Of a stretch of 64,000 bases of DNA, positions 11,266 to 21,053 are shown piece by piece. The notes beneath the pieces are model-generated. The model saw only the letters and a list, made by a program, of their open reading frames with translations, searched no databases and had not been told where the DNA came from. This DNA is from Agelaius tricolor (taxonomy: Eukaryota; Chordata; Aves; Passeriformes; Icteridae). Within the stretch, counting starts at the first letter, position 1. Every line of letters starts with the position of its first letter. Made by a program: the position numbers and the translations under genes. The stretch is from the NCBI GenBank assembly GCA_023055355.1, contig JALJCS010000004.1, positions 15,468,001-15,532,000 of the forward strand, written 5' to 3'.

Positions 11266-12137
11266 TCACCAGCCTCGTTGCTCTCCTCTGGACACGCTCA
11301 AGCATCTCAACGTCCCTCCTAAACTGAGGGCCCAGAACTGGACACAGCACTCAAGGTGTGCCCTCACCAGTGCTGAGTACAGGGGAAGAATCACCTCCCT
11401 GCTCCTGCTGGCCACACTATTCCTGACACTAGCCAGGGTGCCCTTGGCCTTCTTGGCCACCTGGGCACACTGCTGGCTCATGTTCAGCCGGCTGTGGACC
11501 AGCACCCCCGGGTCCCTTTCTGCCTGGGCACTGTCCAGCCACACCATCACCAGCCTATAACGCTGCAGGGGTTATTGTGGCCAAAATGCAGGACTTGGCA
11601 CTTGGACTTACTGAACTTCATCCCATTAGATTCTGCCCATCCACCCAACTGTTCCAAGTCCCTCTGCAAAGCCCTCCGTCCCTCTAACAGATCGACACAT
11701 GCTCCCAGCTTAGTGTCATCTGCAAATTTGCTAATGAAACACTCTAAACCCTCATGCATGTAGTCAGTAAAAATATTGAACAGAACTGGCCCCAGCACAG
11801 ACCCCTGAGGGACACTCCTGGTGACTGGCCCCAGCTGGATGCAGCACCATTCACCACCACTCTCTGGGCCTGGCCATCCAGCCATTTCCTAACCCAGCAG
11901 AGTGCTCCTGTCCAAGCCATGGGCTGCCAGCTTTTCCAGGAGTGTGCTCTGGGAGACAGTGTCAAAGGCCTTGCTGAAATGCAAATAAACAACATCTACA
12001 GCCTTCCCTGCATCCACTAGGTGGGTTACCTGGTCATAAAAGGTGACCAGGTTGGTCAAACATGACCTACCCCCACTAAACCCATGCTGACTGGGTCTGA
12101 TACCCTGGCCATGCTGTAAATTCTGTGTGATGGCACT
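11266..12137 (-). pseudogene. CR1 ORF2, RT palm and thumb
   Basis: Minus-strand pieces 11995-11744, 11885-11547 and 11550-11266 together cover the RT palm. 'YLHFSKAFDTV' (about 11960-11990) carries the first catalytic aspartate. '[15 protein letters not shown]' and '[10 protein letters not shown]' follow, with the FADD box at 11715-11726 intact. Three frame changes break the reading: near 11890-11900, within the run CCCC at 11829-11832, and in the run GGGG at 11568-11571. In the last case the copy at 42.35 kb has one more base and stays open. The thumb piece has '[18 protein letters not shown]' and '[19 protein letters not shown]'. Confidence 0.88.
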
Positions 12138-12848
12138 TTATATAAACTGTTCCATTCTCTTGCCAGGTACTGAGGTCAGGCTGACTGGTCTATAATCACC
12201 AGGATCCTCCTTTGCACCCTTTTTGTGAATGGGTGTCACACTGGCCAGCTTCCAGTTATCCGGAACCTCACCAGTGAGCCAGGACTGTTGGTAAATGATG
12301 GAGAGAGGCTTCACAAGCTCATCTGCCAGCTCTCTCATTACCTTGGGGTGGATCCCGTCTGGTCCCATAGATTTATGAACATCCAAGCATTTCAGTAGTT
12401 CTTTGACTGCCTCTTCTTGGATAATGGGGGGACCATTCTGCTCCCTGACACCATCAACCATTCCAGGTGGGCAAGTGTCTTGAGGGCAAGTCATCTTCCC
12501 ACTAAAACCTGAGGCAAAGTAGGCATTAAGCACTTCTGTCTTCTCATTTGCAGATGCTAACTTCCCTCCCCTGTCCAATAAAGAACAAAGGCTGGTCTTT
12601 CCCTTCCTTCTAGCATTAAGGTATTTGTAAAAACATTTTTTATTATCCTTTACAGAAGTCACCATTCTAAGTTCAAAATGAGCTTTGGCCTCCCTAATTT
12701 TTTTTCTGCGTGCTCCAGCAGCCTTCTTGAATACTTCCTTAGAGACCTGACCCTCCTTCCAATGCTGATACATCCTCTTTTTATTCCTAAGTACCTCCAA
12801 AACCTCCTTGCCCAGCCAGGCTGGATGTTTACCCCGTTGACTGATCTT
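12138..12848 (-). pseudogene. CR1 ORF2, linker and N-terminal RT
   Basis: An open frame of 220 residues from the first Met (12800-12138), in the same frame as the endonuclease piece upstream. It has a basic, helical linker (residues 1-70, KK/RR-rich, 'NARRKGKTSLCSL') and then the RT fingers: 'GPDGIHPKVMREL' at residues 146-158, 'PIHKKG' at 190-195 and 'DYRPVSLTSVPGK' at 202-214, the characteristic non-LTR RT blocks. It ends at TAA (12138-12140) where related CR1s read a leucine codon, so one substitution explains the stop. Beyond it the same frame continues through 'SAITQNL' to 'KAFDTV' near 11960. Confidence 0.9.
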
Positions 12849-13699
12849 TCAGCACACAGGGAAAGTCTGTTCCTGTGCCCTCAAGATCTCTGTTTTGAGG
12901 CATGCCCACCTTTCCTGAACTCCTTTGTTTTTTAGGGCTGTTTCCCAAGGGACGCTCTGAATAAGTCTCCTAAACAGGCCAAAGTCTGCCCTCCAGAAGT
13001 TCAATGTAAGAGTCTTACTGGTGCTCCTCCTGACTTCACCAAATATTGAGAACTCTATTATTTCATGATCACTCTGCCCCGAGCGACCTCCAACCACCAC
13101 ATCTCCCACCAGCCCATCTCTATTTGCAAACAGCAGATCTAACATAGCCCCTCCCCTGCTGGGTTCACCCACCAGCTGCAACAGAAAGTTTTCCTCCGTA
13201 CATTCTAAGAATTTCCTGGACTGCCTCTTTACTGCTGTATTAAGTTTCCAGCAGATGTCTGGTAGGTTGAAATCACCCACAAGAACAAGGGCTGATGATC
13301 TTGAAACATTACCTAGCTGCTTATAGAATAAGTCATCTACCTCTTCTTCCTGGCTGGGTGGATGATAACAGACTCCCAGTAGGGTGTCAGCCTTGTTGGC
13401 CTTTCCCTTAATTCTTACCCATAGACATTCAACTCCATCTTCCTTAGTTTCAATTTCTATGGCATCGAGAGTCTGCTTAATATAAAGGGCCACCCCTCCT
13501 CCTCTTGTTCCTTTCCTGTCTCTTCTGAGGAGCTTGTATCCATCCAGTGCAGTACTCCAGATATGTGAGTCATCCCACCATGTTCTGTGATGGCAACTAC
13601 ATCATAGCTCTGCAGTTGCACCTTCACCTCCAGCTCTTCTTGTTTGTTGCCCAAGCTGTGTGCATTGGTATGGTATGTCAGCTGGGCTACTGACTTCAC
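12849..13699 (-). pseudogene. CR1 ORF2, endonuclease domain
   Basis: Two overlapping minus-strand open pieces (13699-13457 and 13493-12849) carry the apurinic/apyrimidinic-like endonuclease. The first has 'SLGNKQEELE' and 'YDVVAITE', the N-terminal strand with a catalytic glutamate. A one-base shift near 13570 moves the reading to the second piece. That piece shows 'ALVLVGDFNLPDICWK', with GDFN at residues 73-76 (about 13266-13277), and 'SGQSDHEIIEFSI', with the conserved SDH at residues 141-143. Both are hallmark active-site motifs of LINE endonucleases. The piece ends at a TGA (12849-12851), but the same frame resumes at once into the RT linker, so this stop looks like a C-to-T decay of an arginine CGA codon. 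In a live element the protein would nick nuclear DNA for target-primed reverse transcription. Confidence 0.88.
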
Positions 13700-13915
13700 C
13701 CCAATTTAGCCTTGCAACCCTTGGGCCTGCTTCCAGATAGCTCGGCTGCTTCCCCTTCCCCCTTCAAACCTAGTTTAAAGCCCTCTCAATGAGGTCTGCC
13801 AGTTCATGAGCTAAAAACCTTTTGCCCTAAACAGAGAGACATACCCCATCTGGTTCTAGCAGAGCAGATGCTGTAAAAGTTTCCCCATGATCAAATAGGT
13901 GGTGTTGTGAGGGAC

Positions 13916-14337
13916 AGGTACAGATCACATGGTCTTCTGTGGCTACATTAGAAATGAGTTTTTGCTAATGTGAGGTAACTTAACACAGAAATATTTAGGC
14001 ATCAGCGGTTGTTGCTTTGTATTATTAATAGTTTCCTAGTGGTAACTATTAAGGACTACTTGGCACAAACTTCAAAAAATTCCCATGACTTTGTTATTTT
14101 AACTTGACACATACTAATCCAATAAAGGTCAGACACTTATTTTGTTTCAGGAGAAATATATCTAGCAGGTGGTTATTTTTTAGTATTCAGTAAAAGGCTA
14201 TATTTACACTGAAATAAGAATGCCATGTTTCAAGGAGGTTTCAAGCATCCTCTAATAAATACAGTTAAAGGAGCGGGAGGTCTTAGAGGTATTTCAGAAA
14301 ATTATCTTGAGTTCTGCTACTTTTCAGCTTAAAATTG
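13916..14337. other. Unique AT-rich spacer
   Basis: About 420 bp between two CR1 copies. I see no repeat or coding signal in it. The first 60 bp may still belong to the 5' end of the CR1 that ends near 13915. Confidence 0.5.
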
Positions 14338-15485
14338 TAGAATTATAGAATATCCTGAGTTGGAAGGAATCCATCAGGATCATCAAGTTCCACTCCTGGC
14401 CCTGCACAGGACATCCCAAGAATCACACTATGTGCCTGAGAGCATTGTCCAAATGCTTCAGGAAATCTGTCAGGCTTGGTGCTGTGACCACTTCTTAGAG
14501 GAGCCTGTTCCATTGCCCTTTTCTTGACATCCCACCTAAACCTGGTGATTTCCCAGGCCTCTAATTTATCCAGGTGTCTCTGCAGGGCCTCTTTGCCCTC
14601 ATGGGAATTGACAGCTACTCCCAATTTAGTGTCAGCAAACTGACTTACTATTCCTTCCAGTCCCACATCCAGGTCATTTATGAAGATGTTGAAGAGAAGT
14701 GGGCCGAGGACTGAACCCTGTGAAGCCCTGTGGAACCCCACTAGTGACAGGTCACACCAGTCTGATGTCATGCCATTCACTGCAGCCCTTTGTGCCTGAC
14801 CCTTGAGCCAGCTGCTCACCCATCACATGATGTGTTTATCCAGCTGTGGGCTGGACATTTTCTGCAGGAGGGTCCTCTGAGAGACAGTATCAAAAGCTTT
14901 GCTGTAATCCAAAAAGATCACATCAACTGGATGAGTTTCCCTGTCCTAGAAGAAAATTATATTTGACAAGCAAGACTTTCCTCTCATGAAGCTGTACTGG
15001 GTGTAATGATTGCATTGTTGTCCAGGCAATTTTCAGTAGTTCCCAGAATAGTATTTTCCAAGATTTTACTAGGCACTTAAGTGGGACTTACAGGCCTGTA
15101 GGACCTCCTTCTTGCCCTTCTTAAAAACTGGGACAACATTACCCAGCAGATCCTGCACAAGTTCAGGGTCAACAGGAAATTGATCTTTCTTGCAGCCATG
15201 GTCCTCCAGCTCAGGGCACTGAGACCCCCTGGCCTCTCATCTGTGTTGAAAATAGAGACAAAGAATGCATTAAACACCTCTGCCTTGTCTATGTCCCTGT
15301 TTGCGAGATGGCCATCCTCATCCTGTAACTGGTTGATGTAACTTCTACACTGCCTTTTGCCATTAATACTTTTGGAAAAGCTTTATTTCTTTTCCCCCAA
15401 AGTTATGGCCAGCTTCAACTCCAGTTGAGCTTTGGCTGCACAAATTTTTTCTTTATAGACACAGTTGTGGGGAAGTGTAGTCCTT
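14338..15485 (-). mobile_element. Older CR1 LINE fragment (minus strand)
   Basis: The 3' end at about 14338 (AGAATTATAGAAT on plus) is followed by 'TTGGAAGGAATCCATCAGGATCATCAAGTTCCACTCCTGGCC..', the tail of a different CR1 subfamily from the 10.86 kb copy. Reading 5'-ward there is a shortened C-terminal region, then RT palm ('VLGPLLFNIFINDLDVG'), fingers and the RT-proximal linker (minus-strand piece 15277-15077 and on to about 15485). The C-terminal region is joined abruptly to palm sequence near 14545, so an internal piece is missing. The element stops at 15485, where a second CR1 fragment starts on the opposite strand. Confidence 0.88.
14343..14819 (-). pseudogene. CR1 RT palm remnant with damaged catalytic box
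   Basis: An open piece of 158 residues. Residues 1-70 are RT palm ('WLKGQAQRAAVNG', 'ASQGSVLGPLLFNIFINDL'). The catalytic FADD box is reduced to 'QFADTKLG' because one codon is missing (about 14630-14640 on plus), so one of the two adjacent aspartates needed for metal binding is lost. The remaining residues translate the CR1 3' noncoding region and are not protein sequence of the family. This is a pseudogene. Confidence 0.8.
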
Positions 15486-15706
15486 CCCACTATAAGCAAG
15501 AGCAGGTTCAGGACCGCTTGAACCTGAAGAGCCACCTGTTGATGAGACCTGATTAGATACATCCCAAGGTCCTGAGGGAACTGACTGCTATTGTTTCCAA
15601 GCCACTCTCCATCATATTTGAAAATTCATGGTGGTAAGCGAAGTCCTTGGTGGCTGGAAAAGGGAAATATCACTCCAATTTTTGAAAAGAGGAGAAGGGA
15701 AGATCT

Positions 15707-16211
15707 GTGGAACTACAGACCAGTGAGCCTCTCCTCTGTGCCTGGGGAAGATCACAGAGCATCCTAGAAGATATACTGTGGCACATAAAAGACAAGGAAG
15801 TGTTCTGTGGCAGCCTGCATGGCTTTACTAAGGGCAAATTGTGCCTGACCAATCTGATGACCTTCTGCAATGGAATGACGGCAACAGTCAACATGGAAAG
15901 GCCAACAGATGTCATCTATCTAGAATTCTGTAAGGCTTTTGATATGGTCCTACAACACATTCTCATCTCCAAATTGGAGAGACACAGACTTAATAGATGG
16001 ATTTGATCATGTATTTGATTTAGTGGATAAGGAATTGGCAGGATGGATGCCACCAGAAAGTTGTGCTCTATGTCCAGGTGGAAGCAGTCCATCAGGGCTG
16101 GGACTTGTGCTCTTCAGTGTCCTCATCAATGGCACAGACAGTGGGATTGAGGGCATCCCCAGCAGGTTTGGAGATGACAGAAATCTGACCAGTGCAGCTG
16201 ACACAACATGA
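15707..16211 (+). pseudogene. CR1 RT remnant, fingers and palm
   Basis: Two overlapping open pieces (15707-16006 and 15939-16211) in different frames. The first has 'GFTKGKLCLTNLMTFCNGMT' and 'VIYLEFCKAFDMVLQHILIS', the palm strand with the first catalytic aspartate. The second reaches 'GLGLVLFSVLINGTDSGIEG' and 'SRFGDDRNL', where the FADD box appears as FGDD, keeping both aspartates but not the alanine. A duplicated stretch around 15975-16025 breaks the frame. It is non-functional. Confidence 0.8.
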
Positions 16212-16710
16212 GGATGGGATGTGTTCCAGAGGGGCCTGGATAAACTTGAGAATTGTGCCCGAGAGAACTTAATGAAATTCAAGAAATTCACATGCCAGGT
16301 GCTGCACCTGAGTTGGTACAATCCCAGATATAAATACAGATGGGGAGAAGAAGTCACAGAAGCAGCCCTGTGGAAGACTTCTGGGTTGTCATGGGTGAAA
16401 AGCTGGACATGAGCTGTCAGTGTGTGCTCCCAGCCCAGAATGTTAATGATATCCTGGGCTACATCAAAAGAGAAGTGATCATTAGGTTGAGGGAGGTTAT
16501 TCTCTCCTTCTACTCTACCTCACAGATACAGACCTCACCTGGAATTCTGCATCTGGCTCTGGGGTCCTCAGCACAAGAAAGATGTAGACCTGTTAGAGCA
16601 GGTCCAGAGGACATTATTGAAGATGATCAGAGGGCTGGAGCACCTCTCCTGAAGACAGGCTGAGAGAGCTGGGGTTTTTCAGCCTGGAGAAGAAAATGTT
16701 TGAGGGAGCC

Positions 16711-16744
16711 TTTTCCTCATTGTGGCCTTTTCTTCATTGTGGCC
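16711..16744. repeat. Two-copy 17-bp tandem duplication
   Basis: TTTTCCTCATTGTGGCC (16711-16727) is followed directly by TTTTCTTCATTGTGGCC (16728-16744), with one mismatch. It lies in the degraded 3' part of the plus-strand CR1. Confidence 0.85.
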
Positions 16745-16839
16745 TTTTAGTACTATAAAGGCTTAAAAAAGAAAGAAAATAATGCTTTTATGAGATTTGC
16801 AGCCCCAAAATCCTGCTTCAGGAGTGGTAATAGGCACTT

Positions 16840-16995
16840 GCCTTCATGTCCCTTTTTGTAAGTAGAGTTGGGATTCTTCCTGCCAGTATACACCACCTTG
16901 TGTTTACTGACACTGTCATTCACCCTGTGTTTTGGTGCCCACTCAATGGATTTAGTCAGATGTTTCTGCCATTCTCCCCTTGGCCCTTGTAATTA
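16840..16995 (-). mobile_element. Possible ancient CR1/L3-type LINE relic
   Basis: The plus strand has, in order, a 'tacaccacctTGTGTTTACT' segment, 'GTCATTCACCCTGTG', 'TGCCCACTCAATGGATTTAG' and 'TGTTTCTGCCATTCTCCCCT'. This resembles the reverse complement of the RT C-terminal part of very old CR1/L3-like LINEs ('..cacttgtcaacattgaatttca..ttgcccagtcacccag..'). It is highly diverged and recognised by pattern only. Confidence 0.35.
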
Positions 16996-18932
16996 TCAAT
17001 TTTTAAAGTTTATTTAGTAAGCCGTTACCTTACACATATTTTCAGGTCATTTTATTCACATATTCCATGCTACTTGCTTTTTTCCATGAATTTACTATAT
17101 TATTATATAATTTTTCCCTAAAAGCAGCTTTCTTTACTATAGAAAGATCCCATGAAAAAACACATTTTGTTGTACACCCTTACTGATTTGCTCTTCTTAC
17201 TAAAGATGGAAAACACAGAGCTGAATGGTTTTTAAAACTTGGAGAAAGACATAGTTCCTGAAATAAGAATTTATATTTCATATGTGTTTAAAAAATCCCA
17301 ACTAAAACACTTCCCCATATATGTTGGTCCCCAAGATGAAAATATTATCTGGAAGATGGCTTTTTGAAATAAAGTGCCTTACAAAGCAACTTAATAACAA
17401 GTCCTGTTTCAGTGACAGGTTCTGATGTAAGTATTTGATTGAAAAAAACATCTCTATGGTATTCCAGAAGATGGGGGATATGCCCAGTATCAAAGAATTA
17501 AGAAACAAACCCACATCATTGAAGGTGGTGGTGGAGTAATGACAGGAGTAAAATGAACATGTTTTTAAACATAGCTCTTTGGAGAGAAGTCCAGAAGTAG
17601 GGACAGAAAGCTTTTAGATCTGATTGAAAGATTCAAAAATTAGATGGTCTAAGAAAAAAACCCCTTTTTGAAGGCAGCTGGTAGGATTTGAGTTAGAAAA
17701 AACAAAACGAGACAAGATTTGCTATTTAAGAGCATAAGTGATTTAAAAATTAACAAACTTTAATAAACAATCTTATTTTGACCAGGTAAACATGAGAAAT
17801 CTTTCAAAACAGTTTTGTACGGGTGGAATGTGTAGGAATTGCAATTTTTATTTATTGTGATTTTCCTTTAGAGACTACTTTATCTTAAAAAAAAAAAAGT
17901 TCCCCTGAAGTTATTGAGTTGGATTAATATAAGCTGCTTTCCCATTCCCTACACTGATAAGGAACCCCTCACTAATTAACAAAGGCAACCAGCTTCTCTA
18001 GGAGCATTCAAGAAGCTCATATTTTCAACTTTACACTGACTTCTTGAGAAAGGTAAGAAATGCTTTCCTATAAAGCCTAGGCAGACAATGAAATAGAAAT
18101 TCCACCTTGTAAGAAAGCCCATGAAATATCAAGTACCTTCTCAAGAATAAGCAGAAGGTGCAGGAATAGGCCTCCATGTTGTGCTTCATCTTTCTCACTG
18201 AGTATCATTCCCTCCTCAGAGGTTTATAATTGGCAAGATTTATTTTCTGGAGGAAACACAGGAATATCTTGACAGATCTATACTTCTGTGCATAACATTT
18301 TCTAAGGGAAATAGAATTTACAAAGGTTGAGGAGAGATACAGATCCCTAATTCTGCATGGCTTAGTGTGGTCTAGCTGCGGTCTCTCCACTGAAATGATA
18401 GCAGACAATATTAGTGGAGAAAATAGAACACAGTTAATGTGGTCATTTTCATGCAAATTTTCCAGGTGAACAGTGCACTTTCAAGCTCATCCAATTGGCC
18501 CTCAGGGGAATTCTCCTTTCTCCCCTTTCAAAGATGTGTCCCAGAAACAGAACTGGAAATGAAAATGTCAAATGGTTGAAATCGAACCACCAATCACACC
18601 ACTTGACAGGGATGTTCAAGTTATATGTTCAGGTGCTTGGAGGGCCACCTTCCCTCCTTTTCTCACGTCCTCAGCAGCCAGAACCACAGACAGAAGGCTT
18701 TATTTCCATGTCCTTCGCCTAGCCTTTTCAAAATCCCATCTCTTCTAAAAGGTGTTCAGAGTCTCTGTAATGTTGCCATTGGCCAGAGAATCAGGGTGAA
18801 GATTCAGGGGTCTCATGAAAAAGTATAATCAGATTACAATGAGCCTAAGAAGAATTTAAAAAATACCAACAAACTAATATAAAATTAATTTAAAATTAAT
18901 TTGTTTTAAATAACACATGAAATATTATCCTT

Positions 18933-18952
18933 CCCCCCCCCCCCCCCCCCCC
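18933..18952. repeat. Homopolymer tract of 20 C
   Basis: An uninterrupted run of 20 C in otherwise very AT-rich sequence. The run length is a likely sequencing or assembly artefact point and a possible i-motif/G-quadruplex on the paired strands. Confidence 0.9.
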
Positions 18953-19317
18953 AATTAGTGTAAAGCTGTTGAGTAACATTTTATTAAGAACTGAGCTTCA
19001 GCAAACTCCGTTCATCATTTAGATTACAATTTGTGGAATAAAAATCCCCTTGCTGCAATTGAGGTGCTTCTTTCTGCGTGAGCCAAAGCTGGGTTAATGC
19101 CTCTGTGTCACCAGGCATTGGCCATACATGGTGCTCTGGAGCTGGTGTTGGGTCTGTGTCACTTCTACCAACTTCTTTTTGTGCTTTCCTTGGGAAAAAG
19201 GAGGATAGAGCCAACTAGCTGGATCACAACGTTACTCCTTCCTCAAATGGGAATATGAAGTTAATTAGTTGCAATGCTAGAACTTTTAATCTTCTATGGA
19301 ATTTAAATAGAAGGCTG

Positions 19318-19465
19318 TTGGTTGCAAGGTTGTTGGTTTTAGGTTTTAGTTGTTCTTTTGTTTGGTTGTTTGTATTTTGGGGGGTTGGTTTTGGTTTTAG
19401 GGTTTTATTTGTTTTTATTTTGGAATTTGTTTTGGGTTTTGTTTTGTTTTTGGTTTTGCTACTTT
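19318..19465. repeat. GT-rich low-complexity block
   Basis: About 150 bp of plus strand made almost only of G and T, with repeated GGTTTT, GTTTTG and one GGGGGG run near 19379-19384. Open frames across it translate as phenylalanine/leucine/valine-rich strings (for example 19255-19482) and are not proteins. Similar but shorter blocks are at 9578-9618 and 23005-23075. Confidence 0.8.
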
Positions 19466-20999
19466 TTCCTTCTGCACATTAAGGTAATAAATACGCAGAA
19501 GCAATTATTTTTTTCCCCAGTTGAAGTGGAATTTATTTTACATCATACAAACTTTTGCATGATGGCTATGAAATGGCTATGAGATAGGAGTTTATGCAGT
19601 GTATATATAGTCTGTGATGGATGCCCTAACAAAATGTCAAATGTCTGAATTTCCAAAATGTTTGCATTGACTACTTATAAATAAAAATACTTTTACACTT
19701 CTATATCCTGAGGTTACAACTCTGAAAATGGCTTCTGGAAAATGGAAAATTCTAGCTCTTAAGTGAGCTTGAGGTAGGGAGGGGCACTCTGAATGGAGTG
19801 AGAAAGGCTTGGATACACGCATGCATTTTTTCTACATGGCTTTAATGCTTCTGAAAGCAAGAAAACAATAGCATTGGGTTTGATTGGATGTGGTACAAGC
19901 AATCACTCTGAAATCCTCCCCATGCAACTTGCCTAATGCACCTCTGTGCTGGCTTGTGTTATCCCTCATGGTTCTTATTCTGGACCTTTCTTGAGCAGAG
20001 GCTGCCAAATGTGTAGCCTTGTGCCAAATTACATGGTGGTTTTCAGATACGTGCAAATTGTGCCAAAAGAAATTTATTTGAAGAATGAATCAGATGTTGA
20101 GATGTTGTTAGAAATAAAATAGAATCATTTATATGCTGAGTTTATTTCTAAAGTCGCTTTGATACTCAAGTCTAAACAATCCAACTCTTGTTAAAGTGCT
20201 GGGGTTTGGGTCCTTTTCCAGCTCTAGAATATGAAAACCTGGTAGCTGGTTAGTTAGTATGCATAGTAGCAACCTCAGGAAATATTTGGAAAGAGCCAAA
20301 TGTGGAACAACTGATGCAATGGAACAACATTTCCAAACTTTTAACGGCCCACTTCTTGGAGCTTGTTCTGTTCAGCACACAAAATGACAGAGCAACCGGT
20401 GTTCCCGTGTAAACCACATGTTGCTAGATCCCACAGTAGGACATATGTGTGGATGTAAGAAAGAAAACTTCCAGTTTTAGGTTCAGCCACTGCCACATAG
20501 CATCAAATAACAAATATATTTTTAACCCGGTAACTGCATACACTAACTAGTTTCTTGTTTCTGTTCCTCTGGAACTAACATTGATGAAAGAAGAAAGAAA
20601 AGGCCTGGTCACCATGTTATAAGTGTTTATGAATCCTTAGGATAGAATCTTAGAAAGTGCCTAGCTGTGGCCATTTTTTGCCCCTCTGATGTCAACAGGA
20701 GCCAAATAAGTCAACAAAATAAGCAAATGCTGGTAACACTATCCTTAACGTGTTTTGCAGCAGAGTTTATACCTCATATTATGCCTTACATGTTGTTATT
20801 CCTCCTTTTTTCTCTCTATTTGGTAGTTCATTTAAATTCAATTACTCTCCAGACTGGTTAGCCAGGAATATTCAATGGCTAAAAGCATTTTGTTACTTCA
20901 TCACTTTAAAGATTTGGTGATTTTAGGAAACCTAGGACAAATTTATTCAATTTCAGAAGCTATCCAAACAGCACGGCATAATACTGACTAATACAACAA

Positions 21000-21053
21000 A
21001 AATTTTGTTTACAACAGAAGTTTTGTTAACAACAAAAGTTTTGTTAACATAAG
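21000..21053. repeat. Three-copy 18-bp tandem repeat
   Basis: Three successive 18-bp units of the form AARTTTTGTTWACAWMAR at 21000-21017, 21018-21035 and 21036-21053, with a few mismatches. Two copies contain GTTAAC. Confidence 0.75.

Larger units (their letters stand above)
10856..13915 (-). mobile_element. Near full-length CR1 LINE (minus strand)
   Basis: This is the most complete transposon in the window, about 3 kb. The 3' end at 10856 shows the tail octamers (AATCACAGAATCACAGAAT on plus) followed by the conserved '..GGTTGGAAGAGACCTTCAAG' block. Reading 5'-ward on minus come the ORF2 C-terminal domain (11218-10928), RT palm and fingers (12800-11266), linker and endonuclease (13699-12849), and 200 bp of leader to about 13915. 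Most of ORF2 can be followed with only single-base lesions, so the copy is much younger than those at 3.3, 14.3 and 15.5 kb. It is close in sequence to the copies at 41.97 and 61.44 kb. There is no poly(A) and no evident target duplication, as is usual for CR1. Confidence 0.95.
15490..16790 (+). mobile_element. CR1 LINE fragment, plus strand, lacking its 3' tail
   Basis: The plus-strand reading gives 'IHPKVLREL' then 'KPLSIIFE' (about 15555-15630), '[11 protein letters not shown]' (15713-15745), 'FTKGKLCLTNL' and 'FCKAFDMV' (15820-15950), 'FGDDRNLTS' (16165-16195), and 'VHLEFCIWLWGPQH'-type thumb sequence near 16540. This is RT fingers to thumb in the normal order, with many frameshifts. It ends near 16790 in the C-terminal region ('FFSLEKK' at about 16675-16695) without the tail octamers. 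CR1 insertions are normally 5'-truncated, so a missing 3' end implies a later deletion or rearrangement. Confidence 0.85.

Noticed and set aside
11072..11560. 162-residue plus-strand open frame and neighbours at 11019-11327, 11494-11763 and 11754-12020
   Set aside because: They are antisense to CR1 ORF2, whose minus-strand reading gives the recognised RT motifs.
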